Source: RGIG1927 sp045546275 (GTDB lineage Bacteria > Bacillota > Clostridia > UMGS1883). From it: 64,000 bases of DNA. Below, in pieces: positions 33,791-42,839 of the stretch. The DNA is taken from contig JAZQCM010000006.1 in NCBI GenBank assembly GCA_045546275.1, forward strand, positions 1 to 64,000, written 5' to 3'. How positions within the stretch are numbered: position 1 is the first letter of the stretch; each line of letters starts with the position of its first letter. A program made the translations under genes and the position numbers. The notes below the pieces were generated by a model. That model did no database searches, was not told the origin of the DNA, and saw nothing but the letters and a program-made list of their open reading frames with translations.

Positions 33791-34189
33791 ATGGCTAAAG
33801 CAGTTAAAAAGACAGCCGTTCGTAAAAGACGTGAACGTAAGAATATCGAACGTGGTGCAGCACATATCAGAAGCACATTCAACAACACTATTGTAACTAT
33901 TACTGACGTAAACGGTAATGCTCTTTCCTGGGCATCTGCCGGCGGACTTGGTTTCCGTGGTTCAAGAAAAAGTACTCCCTTCGCTGCTCAGATGGCAGCT
34001 GAAACAGCAGCAAAGGCTGCTATGGAACATGGCTTAAAGACAGTTGAAGTTTATGTTAAGGGCCCCGGTGCAGGTCGTGAAGCTGCAATTCGTGCACTTC
34101 AGGCAGCAGGTCTTGATGTAAGCCTCATTAAGGACGTAACACCCATTCCTCACAATGGTTGCCGTCCCCCCAAGAGAAGAAGAGTTTGA
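33791..34189 (+). CDS. rpsK: 30S ribosomal protein S11
   Basis: The 132-residue protein has AHIRSTFNNTIVTITD, GFRGSRKSTPFAAQ and the C-terminal PIPHNGCRPPKRRRV, all diagnostic. Confidence 0.98.
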   Translation: MAKAVKKTAVRKRRERKNIERGAAHIRSTFNNTIVTITDVNGNALSWASAGGLGFRGSRKSTPFAAQMAAETAAKAAMEHGLKTVEVYVKGPGAGREAAIRALQAAGLDVSLIKDVTPIPHNGCRPPKRRRV

Positions 34190-34210
34190 TTTAGAAGGAG
34201 GTTTACTGAT

Positions 34211-34807
34211 ATGGCTAAGAATATGCAGCCCATTTTAAAGCGTTGCAGAACATTGGGTATCGAACCCTCTGTTATGGGCGTTGACAAGAAGAGCAACCGT
34301 AATCCCGGTGGCGGACAGAGAAAGAAGAAGAGTGAATACGCTATTCAGCTTAACGAAAAGCAGAAGGCAAAGTTCATCTACGGCGTTCTCGAAAAGCAGT
34401 TCGCAAAGTACTTCGAACTTGCTGAAAAGAAGGAAGGTATAGCAGGTGAAAACCTTCTCTCTATTCTTGAAAGCAGACTTGACAATGTAATCTTCAGACT
34501 TGGTCTTGCTGACACTCGTCGTCAGGCTCGTCAGATCGTTACACATGGTCATGTGCTTGTAAACGGCAAGCGTGTAGACGTTCCCTCCTACCTTGTATCT
34601 GTAGGCGAAGTTGTTTCCCTTAAGGAAAGCGTAGCTACAGGTGACTGGATGAAGGAAATCGTTGAACGTAATGCTTCCAGAAGCGTTCCCCAGTGGCTCA
34701 GCTTGGACAAGAACACTCTTTCCGGTACAGTTACTGCTTACGCTAAGAGAGAAGATATCGACTACGAAATCAACGAAACACTTATCGTCGAACTCTACTC
34801 CAAGTAA
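34211..34807 (+). CDS. rpsD: 30S ribosomal protein S4
   Basis: The 198-residue protein has the S4 RNA-binding domain (LESRLDNVIFRLGLADTRRQ, about residues 92-111). The N-terminus is the short zinc-free form (ILKRCRTLGIEPSVMGV) of many Clostridia rather than the four-cysteine form. It is a 16S assembly initiator and often the autoregulator of the alpha operon. Confidence 0.97.
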   Translation: MAKNMQPILKRCRTLGIEPSVMGVDKKSNRNPGGGQRKKKSEYAIQLNEKQKAKFIYGVLEKQFAKYFELAEKKEGIAGENLLSILESRLDNVIFRLGLADTRRQARQIVTHGHVLVNGKRVDVPSYLVSVGEVVSLKESVATGDWMKEIVERNASRSVPQWLSLDKNTLSGTVTAYAKREDIDYEINETLIVELYSK

Positions 34808-34857
34808 TAGTTACCCCGACACTATGTAACAAATAAATATATAGGAGGGTGTATTAG

Positions 34858-35814
34858 TTGAACGATTTAAGATTTGAAAAACCCCGTATTGAGAAGGTTG
34901 AACAGTCTGAGGACTGCTCTTACGGTAAATATACCGTAGCTCCGCTTCAGCGTGGCTACGGTACAACCCTCGGAAACTCTCTCAGACGTATGATGCTCTC
35001 AAGCTTAGAGGGCGCAGCTGTTACATCTATTAAGATTGACGGCGTACAGCATGAGTTTTCCACAATCACAGGCGTAAAGGAAGATGTTTCCGAAATCGTG
35101 CTTAACATTAAGCAGATTATCATCAAGCTCCACTGCGACGGCCCTAAGACTGTACGTATTGAAGCTAATGGAGCAATGGACCTTACTGCAGGTGACATTA
35201 TCCGCGATGCAGATGTTGAAATTCTCAACCCCGAACTTCACCTTGCAACTCTTAACGAGGATGCTTCCTTGTACATGGAGCTTACAATTGATAAGGGCAG
35301 AGGATACGTATCCGCTGAGAAGAATAAGGCTATGGCTCAGCCTTTAATCGGTCTTATTCCCGTGGATTCCATCTATACTCCTGTTCCCAAGGTAAACTAC
35401 ACAGTAGAAAATACCAGAGTTGGTCAGGATGTTGACTTTGACAAGCTTACTGTTGAAGTTTGGACAAACGGCACAAAGACTGCAGACGAGGCAATCAGCC
35501 TTGCTGCTAAGATCATAAACGACCATATGATGCTCTTCATTCAGCTTACAGATGAAGCTATGAGTGCTGAAACTATGGTTGAAAAGGAAGAAACCAAGAA
35601 GGAAAAGGTATTCGAAATGACTATCGAAGAGCTCGACCTTTCTGTTCGTTCTTACAACTGCTTGAAGAGAGCTGGTATCAACACTGTTGAAGACCTTACT
35701 CTCCGCAAGGAAGAAGAAATGATGAAGGTTAGAAACCTTGGTAGAAAGAGTCTTGATGAAGTATTCAACAAGCTCCAGGCACTTGGTCTTTCCTTTGCTC
35801 CCGATGAGGACTGA
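34858..35814 (+). CDS. rpoA: RNA polymerase alpha subunit
   Basis: The 318-residue protein has the assembly domain with YGTTLGNSLRRMMLSSLEG and the C-terminal domain ELDLSVRSYNCLKRAGINTVEDL that binds UP elements and activators. The start codon is TTG at 34858, with AGGAGGG 8 bases upstream; no ATG lies in a suitable place. Confidence 0.97.
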   Translation: MNDLRFEKPRIEKVEQSEDCSYGKYTVAPLQRGYGTTLGNSLRRMMLSSLEGAAVTSIKIDGVQHEFSTITGVKEDVSEIVLNIKQIIIKLHCDGPKTVRIEANGAMDLTAGDIIRDADVEILNPELHLATLNEDASLYMELTIDKGRGYVSAEKNKAMAQPLIGLIPVDSIYTPVPKVNYTVENTRVGQDVDFDKLTVEVWTNGTKTADEAISLAAKIINDHMMLFIQLTDEAMSAETMVEKEETKKEKVFEMTIEELDLSVRSYNCLKRAGINTVEDLTLRKEEEMMKVRNLGRKSLDEVFNKLQALGLSFAPDED

Positions 35815-35838
35815 GATTAGAGAAGGAGGTACAACACA

Positions 35839-36180
35839 ATGGGTACAAGAAAATTAGGCCGTCCTACCGATCAGAGAATTGCTATGCTTCGTAACATGGT
35901 TACATCTTTGCTCGAAAACGGTAAAATTGAAACTACAGTTACACGTGCTAAGGAAGTTCGTTCTCTTGCTGAAAAGATGATCACTCTCGGTAAGACAAAC
36001 ACTCTTCATTCCCGTCGTCAGGCTCTTGCTTTTATCACAAAGGAAGACGTTGTAACTAAGGTTTTTGAAGAACTCGCTCCTAAGTATGCTGACCGTAATG
36101 GTGGCTACACAAGAATTATTAAGACAGGCGTACGCCGTGGTGACAATGCTCCTACAGCAATTATCGCTCTTGTTGACTAA
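35839..36180 (+). CDS. rplQ: 50S ribosomal protein L17
   Basis: The 113-residue protein opens GTRKLGRPTDQRIAMLRNM and has ETTVTRAKEVRSLAEKMI. Last gene of the superoperon, followed by a strong terminator. Confidence 0.98.
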   Translation: MGTRKLGRPTDQRIAMLRNMVTSLLENGKIETTVTRAKEVRSLAEKMITLGKTNTLHSRRQALAFITKEDVVTKVFEELAPKYADRNGGYTRIIKTGVRRGDNAPTAIIALVD

Positions 36181-36192
36181 TTAAATTCAAAT

Positions 36193-36225
36193 AAAAAAGA
36201 GAGGATTTTAATCCTCTCTTTTTTT
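36193..36225 (+). terminator. Terminator of the S10-spc-alpha superoperon
   Basis: AAAAAAGAGAGGAT pairs with ATCCTCTCTTTTTT and continues into further T residues, 13 bases after the rplQ stop. Confidence 0.92.
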
Positions 36226-36301
36226 GTGCTTAAAACCAGGAAAAACCAAAATCCCACACCAACCCACACCAAATACCACACTAAAAAATGCGGAAAGGGT
36301 G

Positions 36302-36330
36302 GGGACATTTAAAAAAGTTAATATTATAAT
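36302..36330 (+). promoter_or_regulatory. Candidate promoter of the zinc-ribbon/SPFH cluster
   Basis: TATAAT (36325-36330) with a weak -35 GGGACA (36302-36307) 17 bases upstream. Weak -35 boxes often mean dependence on an activator or another sigma factor. Confidence 0.45.
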
Positions 36331-36384
36331 TTAATCATAGGGTTATAGAACAATTGTTGATTTTTTTAAAAGGAGCTGAAAATA

Positions 36385-36771
36385 TTGAGCGGAAAGAAGA
36401 CAGCTGATTACAAAATTATAAAAGTTGAAGCAGGAAACCGTTATGAATTTTACTGTGAGCTGTCACACGCTTCGGTTTATGTAAGCGAGCCCATAAAAGC
36501 GTTAACTTCGAACGAGGAACTAAAGATTGCATGGGAGCGCTACGGAAGAGGTCATTTCAACCAATGTCATAAATGTGGCAAATGGGTAACCGGTGCAATG
36601 TACAACCCTGATGTTCTTTCTTGTGTGCAGTGTGTACCCCTTGAATACTATCCTGACTATTGTCCCTCATGCGGAGCTAAAACCCAAGACCCTTCCAACT
36701 ACTGTCACATATGCGGAGCAAAGCTTTTTTACGGAGGTGAGGGCAAAAATGAAAAAGCAGAATGTAATTAG
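36385..36771 (+). CDS. Zinc-ribbon protein of unknown function
   Basis: A 128-residue cytoplasmic protein with three CxxC pairs in the second half: CHKC, CVQC, then CPSC and CHIC, so one or two treble-clef or double zinc ribbons. The N-terminal half is a small mixed alpha/beta region. The start is TTG at 36385, 9 bases after AGGAG (36371-36375). It opens a long operon whose later genes (zinc-ribbon membrane protein, TPM, SPFH) match a bacterial envelope-stress gene set. The next gene starts inside its 3' end. Confidence 0.75.
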   Translation: MSGKKTADYKIIKVEAGNRYEFYCELSHASVYVSEPIKALTSNEELKIAWERYGRGHFNQCHKCGKWVTGAMYNPDVLSCVQCVPLEYYPDYCPSCGAKTQDPSNYCHICGAKLFYGGEGKNEKAECN

Positions 36772-37036
36772 GAAAAAATCGCTTTCGCATTTCGGGTTTG
36801 GAGTTGACATTATGAAGCACACCGTGGTGTGTAAAGAATGTAATTCCCCTGAACCAAGCAACAAACTGTTTTGCAGCAAGTGCAACTCAATATTGCCAAA
36901 ATCAAGTTTATACGACTTGTATAAATCCTATCACATATGTTGCAAAAAATGCGGAACAGTTCTTTCCAATTCCATGCACTATTGCCCTCACTGCGGGGTA
37001 CAAGTTGCATCTTCAGCTGAGCTTTGCGCACTTTAA
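36749..37036 (+). CDS. Small double zinc-ribbon protein
   Basis: A 95-residue protein with four CxxC motifs, CKEC, CSKC, CKKC and CPHC, forming two ribbons, behind a short basic N-terminus. GGAGGTGAG ends 9 bases before ATG 36749, which overlaps the previous gene by 23 bases in another frame; a longer frame from 36593 lacks a site. I see no enzyme motif. Metal binding or protein scaffolding is likely. Confidence 0.75.
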   Translation: MKKQNVIRKKSLSHFGFGVDIMKHTVVCKECNSPEPSNKLFCSKCNSILPKSSLYDLYKSYHICCKKCGTVLSNSMHYCPHCGVQVASSAELCAL

Positions 37037-37059
37037 AAAGAGCTGATGGAGGAAAAATC

Positions 37060-38139
37060 ATGGATACAATTCAAAATTTTAAATGTCCTTGCTGTACGGC
37101 GCCTCTTGTGTTCAGCAATGAGCAGCTCCTGTGTCAATCCTGTGGAAACTCTTTCTCCGTGGAAGCAATGCAGGAGATGACGGAGGGAATGGCGGATGCC
37201 TCAGGCAGTTCTAAGTACGATTGGGAACACTACGAGCCAAGAAGCTACGAAGACACAAGCGAAATTAACCTTGCCAATTATTCCTGCCCGTCTTGTGGTG
37301 CCTCCATTACAGGCGACGACACCTTAGGTGCTACTGTTTGCCCTTATTGCGGTCAGTCGAACATTGTTAAAGGTCAGTTTGAGGGTACTCTTCAACCCGA
37401 TTACATAATTCCTTTTAAAGTTAACAAAAAAGAGGCTATAGCAGCCTTTGAAGCAGATTTAAAAAATGCGCCTTTCCTGCCTGACGAATTTAAGAACAAA
37501 AAGAAAATTGAAGAAATGGCAGGGGTTTATGTTCCCTTTTGGATGTTTGACTGCGATTGTGATGCGGCAATAACCTACAATGCAGAGCGAATTATCCATT
37601 GGAGCGATGCAAACTACAACTACACCAAGACCGACTTTTTTAAGCTGTTCCGTGCAGGAAGTATAAGCTTTGCCAATATTCCCGTTGACGGCTCCAAAAA
37701 GGCAGATGATGCTTACATGGAAGCCTTGGAACCCTACAACTATTCCGATGCTGTGAATTTTAACGGTGCGTATCTTTCGGGTTATTTAGCCGACAAGTAT
37801 GATGTGTCGGTGGATGACAGCATTGCAAGAGCTAACGAAAGGGTTAAAAATTCAACCATTTCGGCATTTAAAGACACAACAGACGCATACATGGTGGTTA
37901 TCCCCGAAAACACAAGGGTTAACTTCACAAATGGCAAGGTGCGTTATTCTCTTCTTCCTGTGTGGATGCTCAACATTAAATACCTTGACAAGGTATATAA
38001 GTTTGCAGTTAATGGTCAGACAGGAAAGGTTGTTGGTGAATACCCCGTTGACAAGAAAAAACAGTGGAAGTATTTTGCACGCATTGCAGCCATAGCCTAT
38101 GCAGTAGCGGCAGCTGTTGGCTGGATACTACTTAGTTAA
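37060..38139 (+). CDS. TFIIB-type zinc-ribbon membrane protein (YdjG-like)
   Basis: The 359-residue protein has two N-terminal zinc ribbons (CPCC with CQSC; CPSC with CPYC within residues 8-110), a long mixed domain, and one membrane span at the extreme C-terminus (about 340-358). Proteins of this build occur next to TPM and SPFH proteins in Firmicutes, as in the Bacillus ydjGHI set linked to envelope or phage-shock-type stress. ATG 37060 has GGAGG 7 bases upstream; a frame from 37024 overlaps the previous gene and has no site. Function by homology only. Confidence 0.82.
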   Translation: MDTIQNFKCPCCTAPLVFSNEQLLCQSCGNSFSVEAMQEMTEGMADASGSSKYDWEHYEPRSYEDTSEINLANYSCPSCGASITGDDTLGATVCPYCGQSNIVKGQFEGTLQPDYIIPFKVNKKEAIAAFEADLKNAPFLPDEFKNKKKIEEMAGVYVPFWMFDCDCDAAITYNAERIIHWSDANYNYTKTDFFKLFRAGSISFANIPVDGSKKADDAYMEALEPYNYSDAVNFNGAYLSGYLADKYDVSVDDSIARANERVKNSTISAFKDTTDAYMVVIPENTRVNFTNGKVRYSLLPVWMLNIKYLDKVYKFAVNGQTGKVVGEYPVDKKKQWKYFARIAAIAYAVAAAVGWILLS

Positions 38140-38153
38140 GGGGGTGACGGAAC

Positions 38154-38933
38154 ATGAAAAGATTTCTTTCATTTTTAATGCTTTTTTTACTGATGCTATC
38201 CGTTGCCTTGTCGGCAAATGCCGATTTTCAGAACCCCTCAATTACAGATAAGGCAGGGTATTTACTTAAGTGGGAGCTTGAAGAGCTTTCCGAAAAGCTG
38301 GATAATGTCCGCAAAAAATACGATTTTGAAGTGGCAATTTATACCGAAGGTGACATGACCTCACTCTCTGCACAGGCAAGTGCCGATGATATTTATGATT
38401 ACCAAAGCTATGGCGCAGGTGCAAACCATGACGGTATTATGCTCTACATTTGCTCTTCTACCCGTGAGTACCATTTCACAACACACGGAAAAGGGCTTGA
38501 GTATTTTAATTCAAACGGGCTTAATTATATGGAAAGTAAGGTTGTGCCTCATCTTTCGGAGGATAATTACTATGAGGCATTTGAGGCTTACATTGAAACA
38601 TCGGATGAGCTTCTCCGAATGGCTTTTAACGGCAATCCCTACAATGAAAAAGAGCACAGCACAAAATCCATGCTTGGGATTTTCCTTGTACTTCTTATTG
38701 CACCGCTTCTAATAGCTTTCCGGATGATGCAAAAAAAGCTTAAACAAATGAAAACCGCGATGGAAAACAACTATGCGGCAAATTACGTTAAGGAAGGTAG
38801 TCAAAGGATTAATGTGTCAAAGGATATTTTCCTCTATAGCCACATAACAAAAACAGAAAAATCAAAAAACAGCTCGGGAAGTCACGTTTCGTCCTCAGGC
38901 AGAACTCATGGCGGAAGTGGCGGAAGCTTTTAA
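38154..38933 (+). CDS. TPM-domain membrane protein (YdjH/YgcG-like)
   Basis: The 259-residue protein has a signal peptide (1-23), an extracytoplasmic TPM domain (about 25-160) with the GANHDGIMLYI and REYHFTTHGKG strands typical of the fold, one membrane span (about 170-190, LGIFLVLLIAPLLIAF), and a serine/glycine-rich tail ending GRTHGGSGGSF, a hallmark of YgcG-like proteins. TPM proteins help photosystem repair or envelope protein quality control in various bacteria. Fifteen bases after the previous gene, hence same operon. Confidence 0.85.
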   Translation: MKRFLSFLMLFLLMLSVALSANADFQNPSITDKAGYLLKWELEELSEKLDNVRKKYDFEVAIYTEGDMTSLSAQASADDIYDYQSYGAGANHDGIMLYICSSTREYHFTTHGKGLEYFNSNGLNYMESKVVPHLSEDNYYEAFEAYIETSDELLRMAFNGNPYNEKEHSTKSMLGIFLVLLIAPLLIAFRMMQKKLKQMKTAMENNYAANYVKEGSQRINVSKDIFLYSHITKTEKSKNSSGSHVSSSGRTHGGSGGSF

Positions 38934-38980
38934 CAAGGTATTAATTTAATTAATATAAATTTTTTAAGGAGGTATATTTT

Positions 38981-39865
38981 ATGGGATTAGGCGATTTCTT
39001 TAAAAACATTTTCGGCAAGAAAACCTGCGCATTTTGCGGAGGCGAGTGTGGAATGATGAGTCGCACCAAAATTAAGGGGGATGAATACATCTGCTCAAAA
39101 TGTGACGATATGTGTTCAAACTTCATCAGAAAAAGCAGATTCACCAAGGATGAGCTGGCAGGCCACATGGAGTACATGAAGCGCCTGGACAAAATTTACA
39201 ATGAGGTAATTTTGCCAAACGTTCAGAAGCATGAGTGTTATCCTTCTGCAACACAAAGACAGGGCATTGAGTTCTTTGACGATTTTGGAATGTTCCGCAT
39301 TATGGACGGCTCAAGAGACCACAAGGACAGATACCCCACAGAGCTTATCCGTTATGACCAGGTGGCAAGCTATGAACCCTATTACGAAGAAGCAGAGCCT
39401 GAGGAAGCAGGTAAACCGAAACTGTTCCACGAGGGCGGTATTATTATAAGGCTTGTCGGAGCGCTTGATGATACCACAAAAATGCAAAAGGGACTTCGTG
39501 CGCATCCGTACATCACAGAAGAAATCAAGGTGTGCTTTGCAACTAACGACAGAGAAAAAGAAAATTATCTCAAATATGCAGAAAATGCAATTTGGCACTT
39601 TAACCACATATTCGGCGTGAACGATGACCAGAAGGGCTTGTTCAGCTTTGGTATGTCAACCAAAGAAAAGCGCGACTTAAAGGCGGCGGTTGCCTTTACC
39701 AAAACGGCATTTGATGCTGTTAAGGTTGCAAAATCAGGCGGCGAAATGAGCGAAGAAAAGAAAGCCGAAATCATGGAAAATATGCACGCTATTGACGATG
39801 CTCAGACCGGCGGACTTGCAGTTTACACCAGAGCAGCAGACGCGGCAGAAGCAAAAATAAACTAA
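38981..39865 (+). CDS. DUF4428 zinc-finger protein
   Basis: The 294-residue protein begins with a DUF4428-like zinc finger (CAFCGGECGMMSRTKIKGDEYICSKC-type spacing: CxxC ... CxxC, residues 13-38). Then follow a central beta-rich domain (PH-like in appearance, with GIIIRLVG) and a helical C-terminus. No membrane segment is seen. Function unknown; it sits between TPM and lipoprotein genes of the cluster and probably acts with them. Confidence 0.75.
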   Translation: MGLGDFFKNIFGKKTCAFCGGECGMMSRTKIKGDEYICSKCDDMCSNFIRKSRFTKDELAGHMEYMKRLDKIYNEVILPNVQKHECYPSATQRQGIEFFDDFGMFRIMDGSRDHKDRYPTELIRYDQVASYEPYYEEAEPEEAGKPKLFHEGGIIIRLVGALDDTTKMQKGLRAHPYITEEIKVCFATNDREKENYLKYAENAIWHFNHIFGVNDDQKGLFSFGMSTKEKRDLKAAVAFTKTAFDAVKVAKSGGEMSEEKKAEIMENMHAIDDAQTGGLAVYTRAADAAEAKIN

Positions 39866-39883
39866 TTTTAGGAGGATTTTATC

Positions 39884-40441
39884 ATGAAAAAATTATTATC
39901 TGTTATTTTAGTAGGTTTAATGCTTTTATCCCTTACAGCATGTGGTGGTTCCAAGGGCGAAAAGATTACCCTTTATGAAGAAACATGGGAAGGCGAGGAT
40001 GTAAGACTTGCGGTTGATTTTTACTATCCTGAAGATGCAGGTATTATTTTAGAGGGCGACGAAGAATATCCGAACTGGATTGATATGAAATACGAGTCAA
40101 AAAATATAACAATAGGTCCTGCACTTTTTGAGGATACAACCTTTGACGCCAATAAGGAATATGACAAAGAAAATGAGGAAACATATGCCGAATTTAAGAT
40201 TAACGGTTATGACTGCTATGGCTACGAGGCATTTGGAGGATATTACATTGTTGTACATTTAGAAGAGGTTTCAGAAACAACAGACAGATACCTCGTAATT
40301 GATACAGAAACTATTGATTATAGCAAGGATGATACTCCTGAGGGAAAAGCTCAGTACGAAGATGCAGATATCAAGAAAATTGTCGAATCCTTTGAGTATC
40401 ATGGTGTGGTAGAGTATCCACCTGTTGAAGAAGCTGAATAA
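39884..40441 (+). CDS. Lipoprotein of unknown function (185 aa)
   Basis: A type II signal peptide ends in the lipobox LTAC with the lipid-modified cysteine at residue 20. The mature part is acidic and beta-rich (ITLYEETWEGEDVRLAVDFYYP) with no recognised domain. Strong ribosome-binding site AGGAGG at the end of the preceding gap. It is one of four consecutive lipoproteins in the cluster. Confidence 0.75.
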   Translation: MKKLLSVILVGLMLLSLTACGGSKGEKITLYEETWEGEDVRLAVDFYYPEDAGIILEGDEEYPNWIDMKYESKNITIGPALFEDTTFDANKEYDKENEETYAEFKINGYDCYGYEAFGGYYIVVHLEEVSETTDRYLVIDTETIDYSKDDTPEGKAQYEDADIKKIVESFEYHGVVEYPPVEEAE

Positions 40442-40458
40442 TTGATGGAGGCATAATA

Positions 40459-41187
40459 ATGAAAAAAATATTTTCATTATTATTAGCGGGAATTATGGTA
40501 TTCTCATTTGTAGGATGTAACAGCGAAGATGTTGAGTCGGGTCCCGACAGCGTGGAAAATGTGAACGTGGACGCTGAGGATAACTCCGAAGAAAAATTTA
40601 TAGTGATGCACTATGGCTATGACTCAGATTATGAAGAGTATGAGGCTGTTATCCACTGTCCCGAGGGGGCATACTTTGACGAGGATGACTACGCCGATTA
40701 CGAAGAAGACGGATACATGTACACCTTTACCGTTATGGATGACGTGAGGGAGTATACCGCCACCGCCAACAACTATTTCAATCGTGAAGCTTATGATAAT
40801 AAACCCATAGGCTATGATGTGCCCCAGCAGCTCTACTTTGACGGTGAGCTGGACGAGGAAACTCTGGCAGAAACCGCAACTTATTCCCAGAACGTTACTA
40901 AATTGGGCTTTGAGTGGGAAGGCAAGGATGTTATTTTAATCGAAACAGAATACAGCACTATCGATGAATGGGACTATGACGAGGCTTTCGTGGGTGTTGA
41001 GTATGAGCATTGCTACTGGAATGCCGACGAGGAAGCCGGAGAAGTTGGCGACTTTACAACCAATGGTCTGGTGGGCTTTGAAATTTATTCCAACGGCTGG
41101 GACGAATTGACAGTGGACCAGTATGCATGGATTGCAGGTCAGCTCTTCGGTGTTGACAGTGGCAAAACCTGGCCTGTTGAGGAATAA
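40459..41187 (+). CDS. Lipoprotein of unknown function (242 aa)
   Basis: Signal peptide with lipobox FVGC, cysteine at residue 20. The mature protein is very rich in Asp, Glu and Tyr (YDSDYEEYEAVIH, DEDDYADYEEDG) and ends in WPVEE. It follows the 185-residue lipoprotein by 17 bases. No domain recognised. A strong hairpin pair follows in the gap before the next gene. Confidence 0.72.
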   Translation: MKKIFSLLLAGIMVFSFVGCNSEDVESGPDSVENVNVDAEDNSEEKFIVMHYGYDSDYEEYEAVIHCPEGAYFDEDDYADYEEDGYMYTFTVMDDVREYTATANNYFNREAYDNKPIGYDVPQQLYFDGELDEETLAETATYSQNVTKLGFEWEGKDVILIETEYSTIDEWDYDEAFVGVEYEHCYWNADEEAGEVGDFTTNGLVGFEIYSNGWDELTVDQYAWIAGQLFGVDSGKTWPVEE

Positions 41188-41206
41188 TTATAATCATGTG
41201 TTAAAA

Positions 41207-41277
41207 AAGAAGGGAACAGGAGTGTTCCCTTCTTCTCAAAACCCTTCAATGCTACACTGGAGGGCTTTGAGAAGAAG
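41207..41277 (+). promoter_or_regulatory. Two overlapping, mutually exclusive hairpins
   Basis: Hairpin 1: AAGAAGGGAACA (41207-41218) with TGTTCCCTTCTT (41223-41234). Hairpin 2: CTTCTTCTCAAA (41229-41240) with TTTGAGAAGAAG (41266-41277), extended by CCCT/AGGG after one mismatch. They share 41229-41234, so only one can form. Neither has a clear U tract. Plausible roles are RNA processing, mRNA protection, or a switch setting expression of the downstream lipoproteins and SPFH gene. Confidence 0.55.
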
Positions 41278-41304
41278 TGTTTCTTTAAAAAAGGAGGAAT
41301 TTTT

Positions 41305-42834
41305 ATGCTGAAAAAAATGTTATGTGTTACGCTTGCGAGTTTTATGCTCCTTTCCCTTTGCTCCTGCAGGGAAGCAGTGCCGCCAATTGAAGACGAAATC
41401 ACCAAAGAGGAAGAAGCCTTCATTTCGGTAATGCTTGGAGATAAAAATCTTGAAGAGTGGAACGAAAATAACACCATTTGCTCCGTATCCTGGAACAATT
41501 TAAAGCTTTCCGAGGCAGATGAAGAAAAATTCCCCAACCTTAAAAAATCCTTTGACACCTTTAATGAGGCTGCATTAAGGGATGCACAGGCGTTAATGTA
41601 CGAATTAATCGGTGCCGCTGAGGATTTAGCAGGCGATGAATACAACCCTCTTTACCTTGAAGGGAAGTCAAAGGTGTTTTTACAACGAGCCGACACAAAA
41701 ATTATAAGCTTTTTGGAGGATGTTTTTGTGCATTCAGGTGGAGTTCACCCTGATTATTTTTACAAAACCTCCAATTATAATCCTGAAACAGGTGAAAACC
41801 TCGCTCTTACCGATGTAATTGTAAAAATGGAGAATTTGCCCGAAATTCTTGAGGGAAAAATTAAAAGCAAGTACGATTACATAGATTTCGGAATGGTTGA
41901 TTTAATCACAATTTTCAATGAGTATCCCTTAGAGGAGTGCAACTGGACCATTGACTATCAGGGCATCACCTTCTGGTTCAGCCCTTACGACATAGCATCC
42001 TACGCTGCAGGCCCTCTTTCGGCAAAAATTTATTTTAATGAGCAACCCGAAATTTTCAATGAGGAATATACAAAACTGCCTTTTGAAAACTATGTCTTAA
42101 TGCTTCCTGCAAGGCAAAAGCTTGACTTTGACTTGAATTTATCTGATAATAAAACTGACAATATTGAAATTGATACCCTCCTTGACGAATATGGCTCATA
42201 TAACATGCTGATGGTTACGGTAAACGGAAATAATTATACCGATGAAATTAATTACGCTTATGATTTTGATGTTTACTTAGCTCATGTGGGTGATAAAAAC
42301 TACATTTATTCCGATTCCGTTACGGACAACGACTACCACATGTTCTGCACATGGGACATAAACGGTGCTACTCCGAAAATGACTCATGAGCTTTACGGCA
42401 CCGAACTTGATTACGAGTACATAGAAGAAGGCTTTGAAGACGGAACTGTTTACAAAAAATCCTTCAACAATCCTGAATGTTTCACACTGGAAACACGCTT
42501 TGAAATTTTAGGCACCCGTGGAGCCACTGCAAACTATAAGCTTGCTGAAAACGGAACTCCAACAATGACCGACAATGCTTACACCTTTAATTACGGTCAC
42601 GATGTGAAAACAATTGTGCCCCTTGAGACTGAAATTCTGCCTGAGAAGACAAAGACCATACTTCCGGAGGGGTCGTCACTTACACCATATCAGACCGATG
42701 GTAAAACCTTTGTTGATTTAAAAACAGAGGACGAAAAAATTGTAAGGATTTCTATTGATGTGTCGGATTGGCCAAGACTTGTTAACGGCATGCCTGAGGA
42801 TGAATGCTTTGAAGAATTGTTGTATGCGGGGTGA
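41305..42834 (+). CDS. Lipoprotein with DUF3298-like domain
   Basis: The 509-residue protein has a lipobox LCSC (Cys21). A DUF4163/DUF3298-like region (about residues 100-265) contains VHSGGVHPDYFYKTSNYNPETG and the end strand ISFWFSPYDIASYAAGP-type sequence (FWFSPYDIASYAAGP), as in RsiV-like and PdaC-like proteins. Such domains often sit outside the membrane and can bind lysozyme or peptidoglycan fragments; that role is only an inference here. The C-terminal half is not recognised. AAGGAGG lies 7 bases before the ATG. Its stop overlaps the region before the next start. Confidence 0.75.
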   Translation: MLKKMLCVTLASFMLLSLCSCREAVPPIEDEITKEEEAFISVMLGDKNLEEWNENNTICSVSWNNLKLSEADEEKFPNLKKSFDTFNEAALRDAQALMYELIGAAEDLAGDEYNPLYLEGKSKVFLQRADTKIISFLEDVFVHSGGVHPDYFYKTSNYNPETGENLALTDVIVKMENLPEILEGKIKSKYDYIDFGMVDLITIFNEYPLEECNWTIDYQGITFWFSPYDIASYAAGPLSAKIYFNEQPEIFNEEYTKLPFENYVLMLPARQKLDFDLNLSDNKTDNIEIDTLLDEYGSYNMLMVTVNGNNYTDEINYAYDFDVYLAHVGDKNYIYSDSVTDNDYHMFCTWDINGATPKMTHELYGTELDYEYIEEGFEDGTVYKKSFNNPECFTLETRFEILGTRGATANYKLAENGTPTMTDNAYTFNYGHDVKTIVPLETEILPEKTKTILPEGSSLTPYQTDGKTFVDLKTEDEKIVRISIDVSDWPRLVNGMPEDECFEELLYAG

Positions 42835-42839
42835 TTTTT

